DNA of 38,577 nt from Sideroxyarcus sp045866275 (GTDB taxonomy: Bacteria > Pseudomonadota > Gammaproteobacteria > Burkholderiales > Gallionellaceae): contig BAAFRX010000021.1 of the NCBI GenBank assembly GCA_045866275.1, positions 1-38,577 of the forward strand, written 5' to 3'. Position 1 is the stretch's first letter; each line of letters starts with the position of its first letter. Under the pieces are notes generated by a model, which was not told the origin of the DNA, searched no databases, and was given only the letters and a program-made list of their open reading frames with translations. Shown here piece after piece: positions 16,105 to 24,531 of the stretch. A program made the translations under genes and the position numbers.

Positions 16105-16110
16105 TATAAT
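16105..16110 (+). promoter_or_regulatory. -10 box for sensor kinase gene
   Basis: Consensus TATAAT 27 bases before the kinase start codon, followed by CCGC. The same TATAATCCGC string occurs upstream of queD. No clear -35 box is seen, suggesting a weak or activator-dependent promoter. Confidence 0.5.
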
Positions 16111-16136
16111 CCGCACTCCATAAAAAGAGCCGCCCC

Positions 16137-17645
16137 ATGTCAAACAAGGAACTTCGGGTATTACTGGTCGAGTGCGCCGACGAAGATGCCGCAAGCATCC
16201 TGGCCAAACTCGCCGCCGCCGGATACACGGTGCAGCCCACCCGCGTCCGGGACGAGGCCGGTATGCGGCGGGCGCTGACCGGCGCCACGTTCGATGTGAT
16301 CCTGTGCAGCGATGACGGCGATTGTTTCGGCGGGCTGGCGGCATTAAGCCTGTTGCGCCACCTCGATCTGGATATCCCCTTCCTGCTGCTGGCGCGGGAA
16401 CTGCGCGAGGAGACGATCCTGCGCACCATGCGTGCCGGCGTGGATGATTACATTCTCAAGGGCAGTCTCAATCGCCTGACCCCCTCCATCGAACACAATC
16501 TGCACCAGGCGCGCATTCGCCGCAACTACCGCAACGCCCAGTCCGCCCTGCAGGAAAGTCAGGCGCGCATGCACGCCTTCATCGCCGACTTGCCGGGCAT
16601 GGCCTACCAGATCCGGCTTGATGCGCACGGCGCAATCACGTTCCCCTATGTCAGCGAGGGCTGCCAGCCGCTGCTGGTCGTCGAGTCCCAGGAACTCACG
16701 GCAGAGCCCGGCCTGTTCGAGCGCATGCTGCACCCGGAGGATGCCGCCGGCTACCGCGCCAGCATGCTGTACTCCGCCGAACACCTCACCTTCTGGAACT
16801 GGGAAGGGCGCCTGCTGACCCCGCCCAACGGCGAGATCAAGTGGATCAACCTGCGCTGCAGTCCGCGCCGGGCGGAAGACTGTGTTTTGTGGGAGGGCAT
16901 CATGCTCAACATCACGCAAAGCAAATTGACGGCCGCCGAACTGCTGCAGTCGCAACAGCGCCTGCATGAACTTTCCGCCCACATCGAAGACGCGCGCGAA
17001 CAGGAACGCATCGCCATCGCGCGCGAGGTGCATGACGATCTGGGCAGCCTGCTCACCGCCACCAAGCTCGACGTCGCATGGCTGTCCAGCCACCTGAAAG
17101 ACGCGCCAAAACTGGAACGCAAAGTCAGGGATATCGAGTCGCTTATCGACAAATGCACCCGTGCCGCGAGCAACATTTCGCGCAGCCTGCGCCCCAGCGC
17201 GCTGGACACCTTCGGCATCGTCGCCGCGATCGAAAACGAGGCGCAGGAGTTCTCGCAGCGCAGCGGGATCCCTTACGCATTCGAGCATAACGACGACGCC
17301 ATGAAACTGTCGCCGCGCATCGCGATTTCGCTGTTCCGCATCTTTCAGGAAGCGCTGGCCAATATCACCAAACACGCGGAGGCAACCCGGGTCAGCATCG
17401 CGCTCGCCTGCCATGACGACCGGATCGAACTGACGGTTGGCGACAACGGCCGCGGCATCCGCGATGCGGACCGTGCCAAACCGCGCTCGTTCGGCCTGCG
17501 CGGCATCTTCGAGCGGGTCGCCCATTTCGGCGGCGAAGCCAGGCTGCATAGCGTACCCGGCCAGGGCACCACCCTGTCGGTGCAGCTGCCGTGCCAGAAC
17601 GGCGATGCCAACCCGCCCGACCTGCAACAGGTTCTGTTCGATTGA
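16137..17645 (+). CDS. NarX-type sensor histidine kinase with degenerate receiver and PAS domain
   Basis: A soluble 502-residue kinase. Residues about 5-120 fold like a receiver (VLLVECADED ... GVDDYILKGSLNRL), but the phospho-acceptor slot is Ser58 and one acidic-pocket residue is Cys13, so it is probably not phosphorylated. A PAS-like domain (about 145-262) follows. The HisKA_3 dimerisation domain has H300 in AREVHDDLGSLLTATKLD. The HATPase domain has N410 and DNGRG at 437-441. No membrane segments, so it senses something in the cytoplasm; the signal is unknown. AAAGAG precedes ATG. The response regulator gene begins 11 bases after its stop. Confidence 0.9.
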   Translation: MSNKELRVLLVECADEDAASILAKLAAAGYTVQPTRVRDEAGMRRALTGATFDVILCSDDGDCFGGLAALSLLRHLDLDIPFLLLARELREETILRTMRAGVDDYILKGSLNRLTPSIEHNLHQARIRRNYRNAQSALQESQARMHAFIADLPGMAYQIRLDAHGAITFPYVSEGCQPLLVVESQELTAEPGLFERMLHPEDAAGYRASMLYSAEHLTFWNWEGRLLTPPNGEIKWINLRCSPRRAEDCVLWEGIMLNITQSKLTAAELLQSQQRLHELSAHIEDAREQERIAIAREVHDDLGSLLTATKLDVAWLSSHLKDAPKLERKVRDIESLIDKCTRAASNISRSLRPSALDTFGIVAAIENEAQEFSQRSGIPYAFEHNDDAMKLSPRIAISLFRIFQEALANITKHAEATRVSIALACHDDRIELTVGDNGRGIRDADRAKPRSFGLRGIFERVAHFGGEARLHSVPGQGTTLSVQLPCQNGDANPPDLQQVLFD

Positions 17646-17656
17646 GGAAGCACAGC

Positions 17657-18289
17657 ATGATCAAAGTACTGATTGCCGATGACCACGAACTGATTCGCCG
17701 CGGCTTGAAACAGCTGCTGGACGACACCGACGACATGCGGGTCAGCGGAGAAGCCGGGAGTGGGATGGAGGCGCTCGCCATGATCCGGGAAAACCACTAT
17801 GACGTGGTGCTGCTCGACATCAGCATGCCGGACAAGCACGGCATCGATGTGTTGAAACAGATCAAGAGCCTCCACCCCGAATTGTCGGTGCTGATCCTCA
17901 GCATGCACCCGGAAGAGCAATATGCGCTGCGCTCGATGAAGACCGGCGCCGCCGGCTATCTCAACAAGCAAAGTGCGCCGGCGCAATTGGTCACCGCGAT
18001 CCGCCAGGTCGCCCAGGGCAAGAAATACATCAGCAACGAACTGGCCCAGCAACTGGCAAACGGCCTGTCGCAGGGCTATCAGGAACTCGCGCACCAGACC
18101 CTCTCCAACCGCGAGTATCAGACGCTGTGCCTGCTGGGACAAGGCAAAAAGTTGAGCGAAATGGCCGAGATCATGTCGCTCAGCCCGAAGACCGTCAGCG
18201 TCTATCGCCTGCGGCTGCTGGAAAAGATGAAGCTGAAGACCAATGCCGAGGCCATTCACTACGCGATCAGCAACCACCTGATCGATTGA
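17657..18289 (+). CDS. NarL/LuxR-type response regulator
   Basis: A 210-residue DNA-binding regulator, partner of the upstream kinase. Receiver residues are intact: D8/D9, phospho-acceptor D54 (VVLLDISMP), S82 and K104. The C-terminal LuxR helix-turn-helix (about 145-205) reads LSNREYQTLCLLGQGKKL and MSLSPKTVSVYRLRLLEKM. GAGGA lies 10 bases before ATG 17657; an earlier in-frame start would overlap the kinase. Targets are unknown. The neighbouring diguanylate cyclase and flagellar genes are candidates by position only. Confidence 0.94.
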   Translation: MIKVLIADDHELIRRGLKQLLDDTDDMRVSGEAGSGMEALAMIRENHYDVVLLDISMPDKHGIDVLKQIKSLHPELSVLILSMHPEEQYALRSMKTGAAGYLNKQSAPAQLVTAIRQVAQGKKYISNELAQQLANGLSQGYQELAHQTLSNREYQTLCLLGQGKKLSEMAEIMSLSPKTVSVYRLRLLEKMKLKTNAEAIHYAISNHLID

Positions 18290-18401
18290 GCGGCCTCCGA
18301 ACAGACGATTTACGGCACGAGTCGGCATCTGTTCGCCGCTTTGACCGCTCCGGGCTGACCGATAATCCATGCCGAAGAACGAACGCAGGAATGCCGCCAT
18401 C

Positions 18402-20003
18402 ATGAGCCACCACAAAAATCCGACCGAGTTCGCGCGCGAGACCATACGCTTGCTGGGTGAACGCCACCTGCCGCCCACGCCGGAAAATTTCGCCCGCGTA
18501 TATCGGGAACTGGGCGGCGAATCCGCACCGCAGGCAGCCGCAGCCGCGTCACTGGATTGGGCGAAACTGATCCGCAACGTGTTGCGCCAACTCGATACCG
18601 CGCACAAAGGCATCACCCTCGGCCGCAAAAAAGACGGCATCGAAGTCGTCCTCAACCGTTTTGCCGCAAAACCCGAAGTCCTGTTCGAAAAACTCGACGG
18701 ATTGCAGCAGTCGTGGGGCACGGCGGGGGCCGGCAGCAACGAGTTGGTCGCCGCATTGCCGGACGAAGCCTCTCCCCAGATCAAAACCCCGGGCGGCGAA
18801 CCGGACAGTCCGGCCATCCTGCAGCAATTGCGCGAACTGCTGGCCCAGTCGCTGGAAAACACCCTGACCTCACACCCGGAGCTGGCCGATGAAATCCGGC
18901 AATTGGCCGCCCAGGTCCGCGCCACGACCGATCCGGCGCGCATCAACGAACTGGCCAAACCGCTGCGCCAGTTCTGGCTCAAGCTCGAACTGCGCGGCGG
19001 CGACAAGGTCAAGATACAGGAAGGATTGTTGCGCCTGTTGCGCCTGCTGGTCGAGAATGTGAGCGAACTGGTATCGGATGACGAGTGGGTGCACGGCCAG
19101 ATCAGCGCCTTGCAGGAAATCATCGCCCAGCCGCTGGACCGGCGCGCCATCGCGGATGCCGAGCGCAGTCTGCGTGACGCCATCATCAAGCAAGGCGCGC
19201 TCAAGCAAAGCCTGACCGATGCGAAGACCACCCTGAAGAGCCTGATGACCACATTCATCGACCGTCTCGGCAACCTGACCGAGAGCACCGGCGAATATCA
19301 CCAGAAGATCGAGGGTTACAGCCAGAAGATCAGCAAGACCAACAATCTGACCGATCTCAGCCACCTGCTGGACGACATCATGCAGGACACCCGCGTCATC
19401 CAGGCCAGCGCCCTGCGCTCGCACGAGGAATTGCTCATCACCAAGAAACAGGCGGACGAAGCGGAAGGCCGGATCAAGGAACTGGAACAGGAACTGATGC
19501 AGGTCAGCGAACTGGTGCGCGAAGATCAGCTCACCGGCGCCCTGAACCGACGCGGCCTGGATGAAGCCATCGATGTCGAACTCAAACGCGCGGACCGCAA
19601 CCGGACCCCGTTGAGCGTTGCCCTCCTCGATATCGACAATTTCAAGAAACTGAACGACACCCTGGGACACCAGGCCGGCGACCGCGCCCTCACCCACCTG
19701 ACCCAGGTCATCAAGGAAACACTACGCCCGACCGATGCCGTGGGACGCTATGGCGGCGAGGAATTCGTGGTCGTCCTGCCCGACACATCTCTGCAAGCTG
19801 CGGTCGAAGCCATCCAGCGCCTGCAACGCGACCTGACCAAGAAATTCTTCCTGCACAACAATGAAAAAGTGCTGGTCACCTTCAGCGCCGGGGTTGCTCT
19901 GCGCGGGGAGAACGAAGACCAGGAAGACCTCATCGGCCGGGCCGACAAGGCCATGTATCAGGCCAAACAGGCCGGCAAGAACCGCGTGGTTGCGGCCGCC
20001 TGA
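18402..20003 (+). CDS. diguanylate cyclase (GGDEF) with helical N-terminus
   Basis: Predicted to make c-di-GMP from two GTP. Of 533 residues, the first ~360 are helical, with a coiled-coil stretch just before the catalytic domain (SHEELLITKKQADEAEGRIK). The GGDEF domain has DQLTGALNRRGLDEA, DIDNFKKLND, and the active-site GGEEF at 451-455. RPTD at 442-445 is an intact product-inhibition I-site (RxxD five residues before GGEEF). No membrane segment and no EAL domain. I chose ATG 18402 (MSHHKNPTEFARETIRLL), as relatives start similarly; ATG 18369 would add 11 residues. It lies directly before the flagellin gene. Confidence 0.92.
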   Translation: MSHHKNPTEFARETIRLLGERHLPPTPENFARVYRELGGESAPQAAAAASLDWAKLIRNVLRQLDTAHKGITLGRKKDGIEVVLNRFAAKPEVLFEKLDGLQQSWGTAGAGSNELVAALPDEASPQIKTPGGEPDSPAILQQLRELLAQSLENTLTSHPELADEIRQLAAQVRATTDPARINELAKPLRQFWLKLELRGGDKVKIQEGLLRLLRLLVENVSELVSDDEWVHGQISALQEIIAQPLDRRAIADAERSLRDAIIKQGALKQSLTDAKTTLKSLMTTFIDRLGNLTESTGEYHQKIEGYSQKISKTNNLTDLSHLLDDIMQDTRVIQASALRSHEELLITKKQADEAEGRIKELEQELMQVSELVREDQLTGALNRRGLDEAIDVELKRADRNRTPLSVALLDIDNFKKLNDTLGHQAGDRALTHLTQVIKETLRPTDAVGRYGGEEFVVVLPDTSLQAAVEAIQRLQRDLTKKFFLHNNEKVLVTFSAGVALRGENEDQEDLIGRADKAMYQAKQAGKNRVVAAA

Positions 20004-20023
20004 CCGCACCCCTCAAATTTCCC

Positions 20024-20050
20024 TAAAGTTTTCCCGGCGCGCTCCGATAA
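20024..20050 (+). promoter_or_regulatory. sigma-28 (FliA) promoter of fliC
   Basis: TAAA at 20024-20027, then exactly 15 bases, then TCCGATAA at 20043-20050, against the FliA consensus TAAA-N15-GCCGATAA. Only one base differs. The transcript would begin near 20057 with a leader of about 80 bases before fliC. Confidence 0.9.
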
Positions 20051-20138
20051 CTGGTTCAACGGTGGTTGCTGTGCATTTGCAAACAGCCAGCGTAAACGGC
20101 ACTTTGCCGTGTGAGTGAATCAGATCAAGGAGAATAAA

Positions 20139-21623
20139 ATGCCTTCAATCATCAATACCAACATCGCGTCGCTGAATGCACAACGCAACCTGAACAGTTC
20201 GCAGAGTGCATTGCAGACTTCCCTGCAACGGCTGTCTTCCGGCTTGCGCATCAACAGCGCAAAGGACGACGCGGCAGGTTTGGCGATTTCCGAGCGTTTC
20301 ACGACGCAGATTCGCGGCCTCAATCAGGCGGCGCGGAATGCCAACGACGGGATTTCACTCGCTCAAACCGGCGAAGGCGCTTTGGGTGAGCTGACCAACA
20401 ACCTGCAACGGATCCGCGAACTGGCGGTGCAATCCGCCAATGCCACCAACTCGGCCTCGGACCGTGCCGCGCTCGACCTGGAAGTGCAACAACGCCTGGC
20501 CGAGATCGACCGCACTGCGGTGCAAACCTCGTTCAACGGGCGCAAGATTCTCGATGGTTCGTTCGGCAATGCCGCCTTCCAGATTGGATCGAACGTGGGC
20601 GAAACCATCTCCGTCAATCTGACCACCAGCATGCGCACCAACCAGATCGGCCAGATTGCCACGGCCACCGGTACTGCCGTTACGGCCAATGCCCTGACCG
20701 ACGGCGGGTTGACCATTGCGATCGGGTCCGGCACCGCGCTCGCCGTGGGTGCATCGGTCGCCGGAACCGCATCCGGGCAGACTGCAGACAGCGCATTCGC
20801 CAAGGTCAATGCCATCAATGCTGCGGGGGTCACCGGATTGACGGCCACAGCGACCAATTCCAGCAGCGCCGCTTTCAGCACGATCACCGGCGCTACGGAC
20901 AGCACGGCCGGCGGCGATCCTGCTTTTGTTGCGGGCACATACTCGCTGACGGTCAACGGAACGGCCATTTACAATGCGCAGACACTGGGTAACGGCGGCT
21001 CGCTCACCGGCAGCGATGTGGCAGCCCAGATCAACCTGTTCTCCAACACCACCGGCGTGTCGGCCAATTTCTCCGGCGGCAATCTATCCTTGAACAGTGT
21101 CGATGGACGCAACATCGTCGTCGCCGAAACGGTCAACCTGGGAACACCGGGCGCTGGCGTGGGAGGCGTGGCGGGCAGCGGCACAGGTGTTGACGTGACA
21201 CAGGAAGGTACGCTCCGCGGCACGATTAACTTGAGCGCCACCGAGAACATCACGATGACCGGTCAATTCGCCGATATCGGGCAGGCCAACACGATCTCGA
21301 AGGATACGACAACCCTTGCCACGCAAAATGTACTGACCGTGGATGCCGCGAATTCGACGATCCAGCGGATCGATGCCGCCCTCACCGCAGTCAGCACCCT
21401 GCGCAGCACGTTCGGTGCGGTGCAGAACCGCTTCGAGTCGGTGATCTCAAGTCTGGCTGCCACGTCGGAAAATCTGACCGCATCCCGCAGCCGGATTCAG
21501 GATACTGACTTCGCCGCGGAAACCGCACAACTGACCCGCAACCAGATTTTGCAACAAGCGGGTACGGCGATGCTGGCGCAGGCGAACCAGTTGCCGAACA
21601 CGGTTCTGACCCTGTTGCGGTAA
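20139..21623 (+). CDS. fliC: flagellin
   Basis: Filament subunit of 494 residues. The conserved N-terminal D0/D1 region (MPSIINTNIASLNAQRNL ... RLSSGLRINSAKDDAAGLAI) and C-terminal D1/D0 region (ENLTASRSRIQDTDFAAE ... TAMLAQANQLPNTVLTLLR) flank a Thr/Ala/Gly-rich surface region (about 175-400). AAGGAG lies 7 bases before ATG 20139, which excludes the in-frame ATG eight codons upstream. Expression should depend on FliA through the promoter just upstream. Only one flagellin is present in the window. Confidence 0.97.
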   Translation: MPSIINTNIASLNAQRNLNSSQSALQTSLQRLSSGLRINSAKDDAAGLAISERFTTQIRGLNQAARNANDGISLAQTGEGALGELTNNLQRIRELAVQSANATNSASDRAALDLEVQQRLAEIDRTAVQTSFNGRKILDGSFGNAAFQIGSNVGETISVNLTTSMRTNQIGQIATATGTAVTANALTDGGLTIAIGSGTALAVGASVAGTASGQTADSAFAKVNAINAAGVTGLTATATNSSSAAFSTITGATDSTAGGDPAFVAGTYSLTVNGTAIYNAQTLGNGGSLTGSDVAAQINLFSNTTGVSANFSGGNLSLNSVDGRNIVVAETVNLGTPGAGVGGVAGSGTGVDVTQEGTLRGTINLSATENITMTGQFADIGQANTISKDTTTLATQNVLTVDAANSTIQRIDAALTAVSTLRSTFGAVQNRFESVISSLAATSENLTASRSRIQDTDFAAETAQLTRNQILQQAGTAMLAQANQLPNTVLTLLR

Positions 21624-21640
21624 GCCGGTGAGTTGAAATG

Positions 21641-21666
21641 TTCCCGGCCGGGCAACCGGTCGGGAA
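21641..21666 (+). terminator. hairpin after fliC (attenuator or partial terminator)
   Basis: TTCCCGGCCGG and CCGGTCGGGAA form an 11-bp stem (one mismatch) around GCAA. No U-run follows, so it may stabilise the abundant fliC mRNA end or reduce read-through into flaG rather than terminate fully. Confidence 0.6.
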
Positions 21667-21688
21667 TGCAAACTGAAGGAGAGGCAAA

Positions 21689-22072
21689 ATGCTCATCCAA
21701 AATGTCGGCAACCCGGCTCAAGCTGCGCCGCCCGCCAGGCCCACCCGCGAGGCGCCCGCTGATATCGCAGTTGTCACCCAACCTTTGGGGTTACCTGATG
21801 CCCTCCCGGTTTCCGAAAAACCGGCAACCGTGGGTCAACAGTTATCGGCCGAACAGGCCCAGCGTGCTGTGGATACGATCAACCAGGCCCTGAAACAGTC
21901 CAACAAGAATCTGGAATTCAGTATCGACGAGAGCACCCATAAACAGGTGTTCAAGCTGACGGATGCGGAAACCGGCGATGTCATCCGCCAATATCCGACC
22001 GAAGAAATGCTGGCCATTTCGCGCGCCATCGACCAGGCGAAGCAAGGCTTGTTATTGAAACAGGAGGCTTGA
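21689..22072 (+). CDS. flaG: FlaG family flagellar protein
   Basis: A 127-residue protein. A Pro/Ala-rich, disordered first half is followed by the FlaG domain (about 50-125), with LEFSIDESTHKQVFKLTDAE and VIRQYPTEEMLAISRAI. FlaG influences filament length in several bacteria; its mechanism is not well defined. GAAGGAGAGG lies before the ATG. It sits between fliC and fliD, the standard place. Confidence 0.93.
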   Translation: MLIQNVGNPAQAAPPARPTREAPADIAVVTQPLGLPDALPVSEKPATVGQQLSAEQAQRAVDTINQALKQSNKNLEFSIDESTHKQVFKLTDAETGDVIRQYPTEEMLAISRAIDQAKQGLLLKQEA

Positions 22073-22101
22073 TCCCCGGCTAATCGGGGATTTGGCTTTT
22101 G
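22072..22101 (+). terminator. intrinsic terminator after flaG
   Basis: ATCCCCG (22072-22078) and CGGGGAT (22085-22091) form a 7-bp stem around GCTAAT. TTGGCTTTT follows. The stem overlaps the flaG stop codon. Confidence 0.7.
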
Positions 22102-22123
22102 CGTTGGGTTGTACAGTTTGAAC

Positions 22124-22186
22124 GTCGGAATGAATCCCGACCTGCGTGGAGCGTGCTTTTCACAGGTCGGGGTTTAGTCCGACATG
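22124..22186. repeat. GTCGG...CCGAC palindromic repeat pair
   Basis: Two related palindromic arms in the fliD leader: 22124-22145 (GTCGGAATGAATCCCGACC) and 22161-22186 (AGGTCGGGGTTTAGTCCGACA). They belong to the same family as 30613-30670 and 38014-38110. The element lies between the flaG terminator and the fliD ribosome site; no promoter could be picked in this stretch. Confidence 0.7.
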
Positions 22187-22251
22187 CCGGGTCAAAATCC
22201 GGCAAAAATTCGAGTTGCAACGCGCAAGAAGAAAGGCTTCCAGGAAAAATC

Positions 22252-23718
22252 ATGGCAACTTCAGCGACAACCTCAACGACCAACCTCGATGTGAACAGCA
22301 TCGTGACGCAGTTGATGGCGGTCGAGCGGCGGCCGATCAATCAACTTGATACGCGGGAAGCCGGATTTCAGGCCCAGCTTTCCGCCTACGGCAGCATTAA
22401 AGGAGCGGTTTCCGGGTTTCAAACCGCCCTGCAGGGACTGAACAGTGTTGCCAAATTCCAGGCGTTGAAGGCGACCGTCTCCGACGCCTCCGTTTTGACC
22501 GCTTCAACGACCAGCATCGCAGCAGCCGGTACGTACGCCGTGGAAGTGACCAGCCTGGCGCAGGCGCAAAAACTGATCGCCACCGGCCAAACCAGTCTGA
22601 CCGATGCCATCGGTACCGGCGCGACCACGACCATCAGTTTTGATCTGGGCAGCATCAGCGGTGGAACATTCACCGCATATGATGCCAATACCGGAACGGG
22701 CGGTTCCTACACGGGGGCCACTTTCACCAGCCAGGGCGGCACGGCCAAGACCCTGACCATTGATAGCAGCAACAACACCCTGGCGGGGATTCGGGACGCG
22801 ATCAATGTCGCCCAACTGGGCGTCACCGCGACCCTGGTGAACGACGGCAGTGCCACGCCGTATCGCCTGGCGCTGTCCTCCGATAATCCAGGAGCGGCGA
22901 ACAGCATGAAGATTACGGTCAGCGGCGACGCCGCAATCGCCAATTTGCTGGGCTACGATCCCGCTGCCGGGCAAAATCTGGCCGAAACCGTCTCCGCCCG
23001 CAATGCCAATCTCAAGGTGGACGGCGTCGCCGTGAGCAAATCGACCAATACAGTATCCGATGTCATTCAGGGCGTCACGCTCACCCTGAACAAGGAGACC
23101 GCAGTCAACACACCGGTCACGCTGTCCGTCACGCGCGACACCACAACGCTGAACAACTCAATTTCCGCATTTGTCAAAGCCTACAACGACGTGTCTGGCG
23201 TATTGAACACGTTATCCGCTTACGATCCGGCCACCAAGACCGGAGCGATTCTGCAAGGCGACAGCACGGTGCGCACCTTGCAGACCCAACTGCGCACTTT
23301 ACTGAACACGGCGACGGGCAATTCGAGCAGCGCGTTGCGCACCCTGACAGACATCGGCATAACCATCCAGCCGGACGGCAAACTGGCTGTCAACCCAACC
23401 AAACTTGATCGCACCATAAGCGGAAATTTCAACGAGATCGCCACGTTGTTCACCGGCGACAAAGGCTATCTGTCTTCCTTTGATACCTGGATCAAGTCCG
23501 TGCTATCCAACAATGGTGCACTGGCGGGACGGACCGACGGGATTGGACAAACCATCACTGATATTGGCCGTCGCCGCGATGCTCTCGAAAATCGGCTGCT
23601 GGCCATCGAAAAACGTTATCGCGCCCAATTTACCGCGCTGGATGTCATGTTGAGCAGCATGAATCGGACCAGCGTCTTCTTGACCCAGCAATTATCTCAA
23701 CTCAGCAATTTAGGATAG
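22252..23718 (+). CDS. fliD: flagellar cap protein FliD
   Basis: Cap that sits on the filament tip and folds arriving flagellin. The 488 residues start with the FliD N-domain (TNLDVNSIVTQLMAVERRP, and later the D1 coiled-coil region). The middle is Thr/Ser/Gly-rich with ANLKVDGVAVSKSTNTVSD, and the C-domain ends in AQFTALDVMLSSMNRTSVFL and a helical tail. AGGAA lies before ATG 22252; an in-frame ATG 51 codons upstream runs through the palindromic repeat and is not credible. Confidence 0.96.
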   Translation: MATSATTSTTNLDVNSIVTQLMAVERRPINQLDTREAGFQAQLSAYGSIKGAVSGFQTALQGLNSVAKFQALKATVSDASVLTASTTSIAAAGTYAVEVTSLAQAQKLIATGQTSLTDAIGTGATTTISFDLGSISGGTFTAYDANTGTGGSYTGATFTSQGGTAKTLTIDSSNNTLAGIRDAINVAQLGVTATLVNDGSATPYRLALSSDNPGAANSMKITVSGDAAIANLLGYDPAAGQNLAETVSARNANLKVDGVAVSKSTNTVSDVIQGVTLTLNKETAVNTPVTLSVTRDTTTLNNSISAFVKAYNDVSGVLNTLSAYDPATKTGAILQGDSTVRTLQTQLRTLLNTATGNSSSALRTLTDIGITIQPDGKLAVNPTKLDRTISGNFNEIATLFTGDKGYLSSFDTWIKSVLSNNGALAGRTDGIGQTITDIGRRRDALENRLLAIEKRYRAQFTALDVMLSSMNRTSVFLTQQLSQLSNLG

Positions 23719-23728
23719 GAGAACAAGC

Positions 23729-24187
23729 ATGAACGCCACCACAGCGATCAAAGCCTACGCAACCGTCGGGATCGAATCCGGCGTTATTTCTGCCGACCCG
23801 CACAAGCTGATTGCCATGCTATATCAGGGCGCGCTGCTGGCAATCGCCAATGCCAAAAACGGCATGATGCGCAAGGATGCGGCAGCCAAGGGGGCGGCGA
23901 TTTCCAAGGCGATTTCAATCATTGAAGACGGGTTGAACGCCAGCCTGGACAAAAAAGTCGGCGGCGAACTGGCGCAGAATCTTTCGTCTCTGTACGAATA
24001 CATGAGCAGGCGGTTGCTCGCTGCCAACGTGAATAATGATATGCAAGCGCTGGATGAGGTGGCGAACCTGCTGAATGACTTGAAAAGCGCCTGGGAAGGC
24101 ATCAAACAACAGCCGAGCACGCCGGCGCCCCGAGTGGTAATGCCGGCCCCCAGCAAACCCGCTGCGCTGGTCTATGGCAGAGCGTGA
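23729..24187 (+). CDS. fliS: flagellin chaperone FliS
   Basis: Export chaperone binding the C-terminus of flagellin. The 152 residues are helical with the family pattern AIKAYATVGIESGVISADPH, KLIAMLYQGALLAIANAK and LYEYMSRRLLAANV. A Pro-rich tail of about 25 residues is an extra compared with short FliS proteins. AGGAGAACAAGC precedes the ATG, 10 bases after fliD. Confidence 0.95.
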   Translation: MNATTAIKAYATVGIESGVISADPHKLIAMLYQGALLAIANAKNGMMRKDAAAKGAAISKAISIIEDGLNASLDKKVGGELAQNLSSLYEYMSRRLLAANVNNDMQALDEVANLLNDLKSAWEGIKQQPSTPAPRVVMPAPSKPAALVYGRA

Positions 24188-24188
24188 T

Positions 24189-24509
24189 ATGGACCCGGTC
24201 ATTGCAGAGTATCAGCACCTGTCCACCCTCACCGGGAGAATGCGGGAGGCTGCCGCCCGCGGGGAATGGGACGCGCTGATTGCGCTTGAACGCACGTGCG
24301 CGCAACAACTGGCCCGGCTCAAACCGCGCGACGGGATTCCCGCCGACGAGTCGGTTCGCCGGCAAAAAGCCGATCTCATCCGCAAGATGCTGGCTGACGA
24401 CAAGGCGATCCGGGAAAAGACCGAGCCGTGGATGCGCCAACTGGAACAGATCATGCACAGCGCGCGCAGCGAACAACGCCTGCAACAGGCCTATCTGGCG
24501 CAAGGTTGA
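24189..24509 (+). CDS. fliT: FliT-like flagellar chaperone
   Basis: About 106 residues, all helical, with a pattern (YQHLSTLTGRMREAAARGEW, WDALIALERTCAQQLARL) like FliT, the chaperone of the cap protein FliD. Identification rests on helix pattern and position after fliS. I prefer ATG 24189, one base after the fliS stop; ATG 24174 inside fliS is also in frame. Confidence 0.8.
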   Translation: MDPVIAEYQHLSTLTGRMREAAARGEWDALIALERTCAQQLARLKPRDGIPADESVRRQKADLIRKMLADDKAIREKTEPWMRQLEQIMHSARSEQRLQQAYLAQG

Positions 24510-24531
24510 GCCTTGCCACGGCAATGCGCCC

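Noticed and set aside
14224..16278. A 684-codon open frame on the plus strand across hisB and hisC.
   Set aside because: It is antisense to two clear enzymes, has no ribosome site and reads as low-complexity mirror sequence. GC-rich genes often leave the opposite strand open.
17345..19288. A 647-codon open frame on the minus strand over the kinase, regulator and GGDEF genes.
   Set aside because: It crosses three convincing genes on the other strand and shows Ser/Arg-rich antisense composition.
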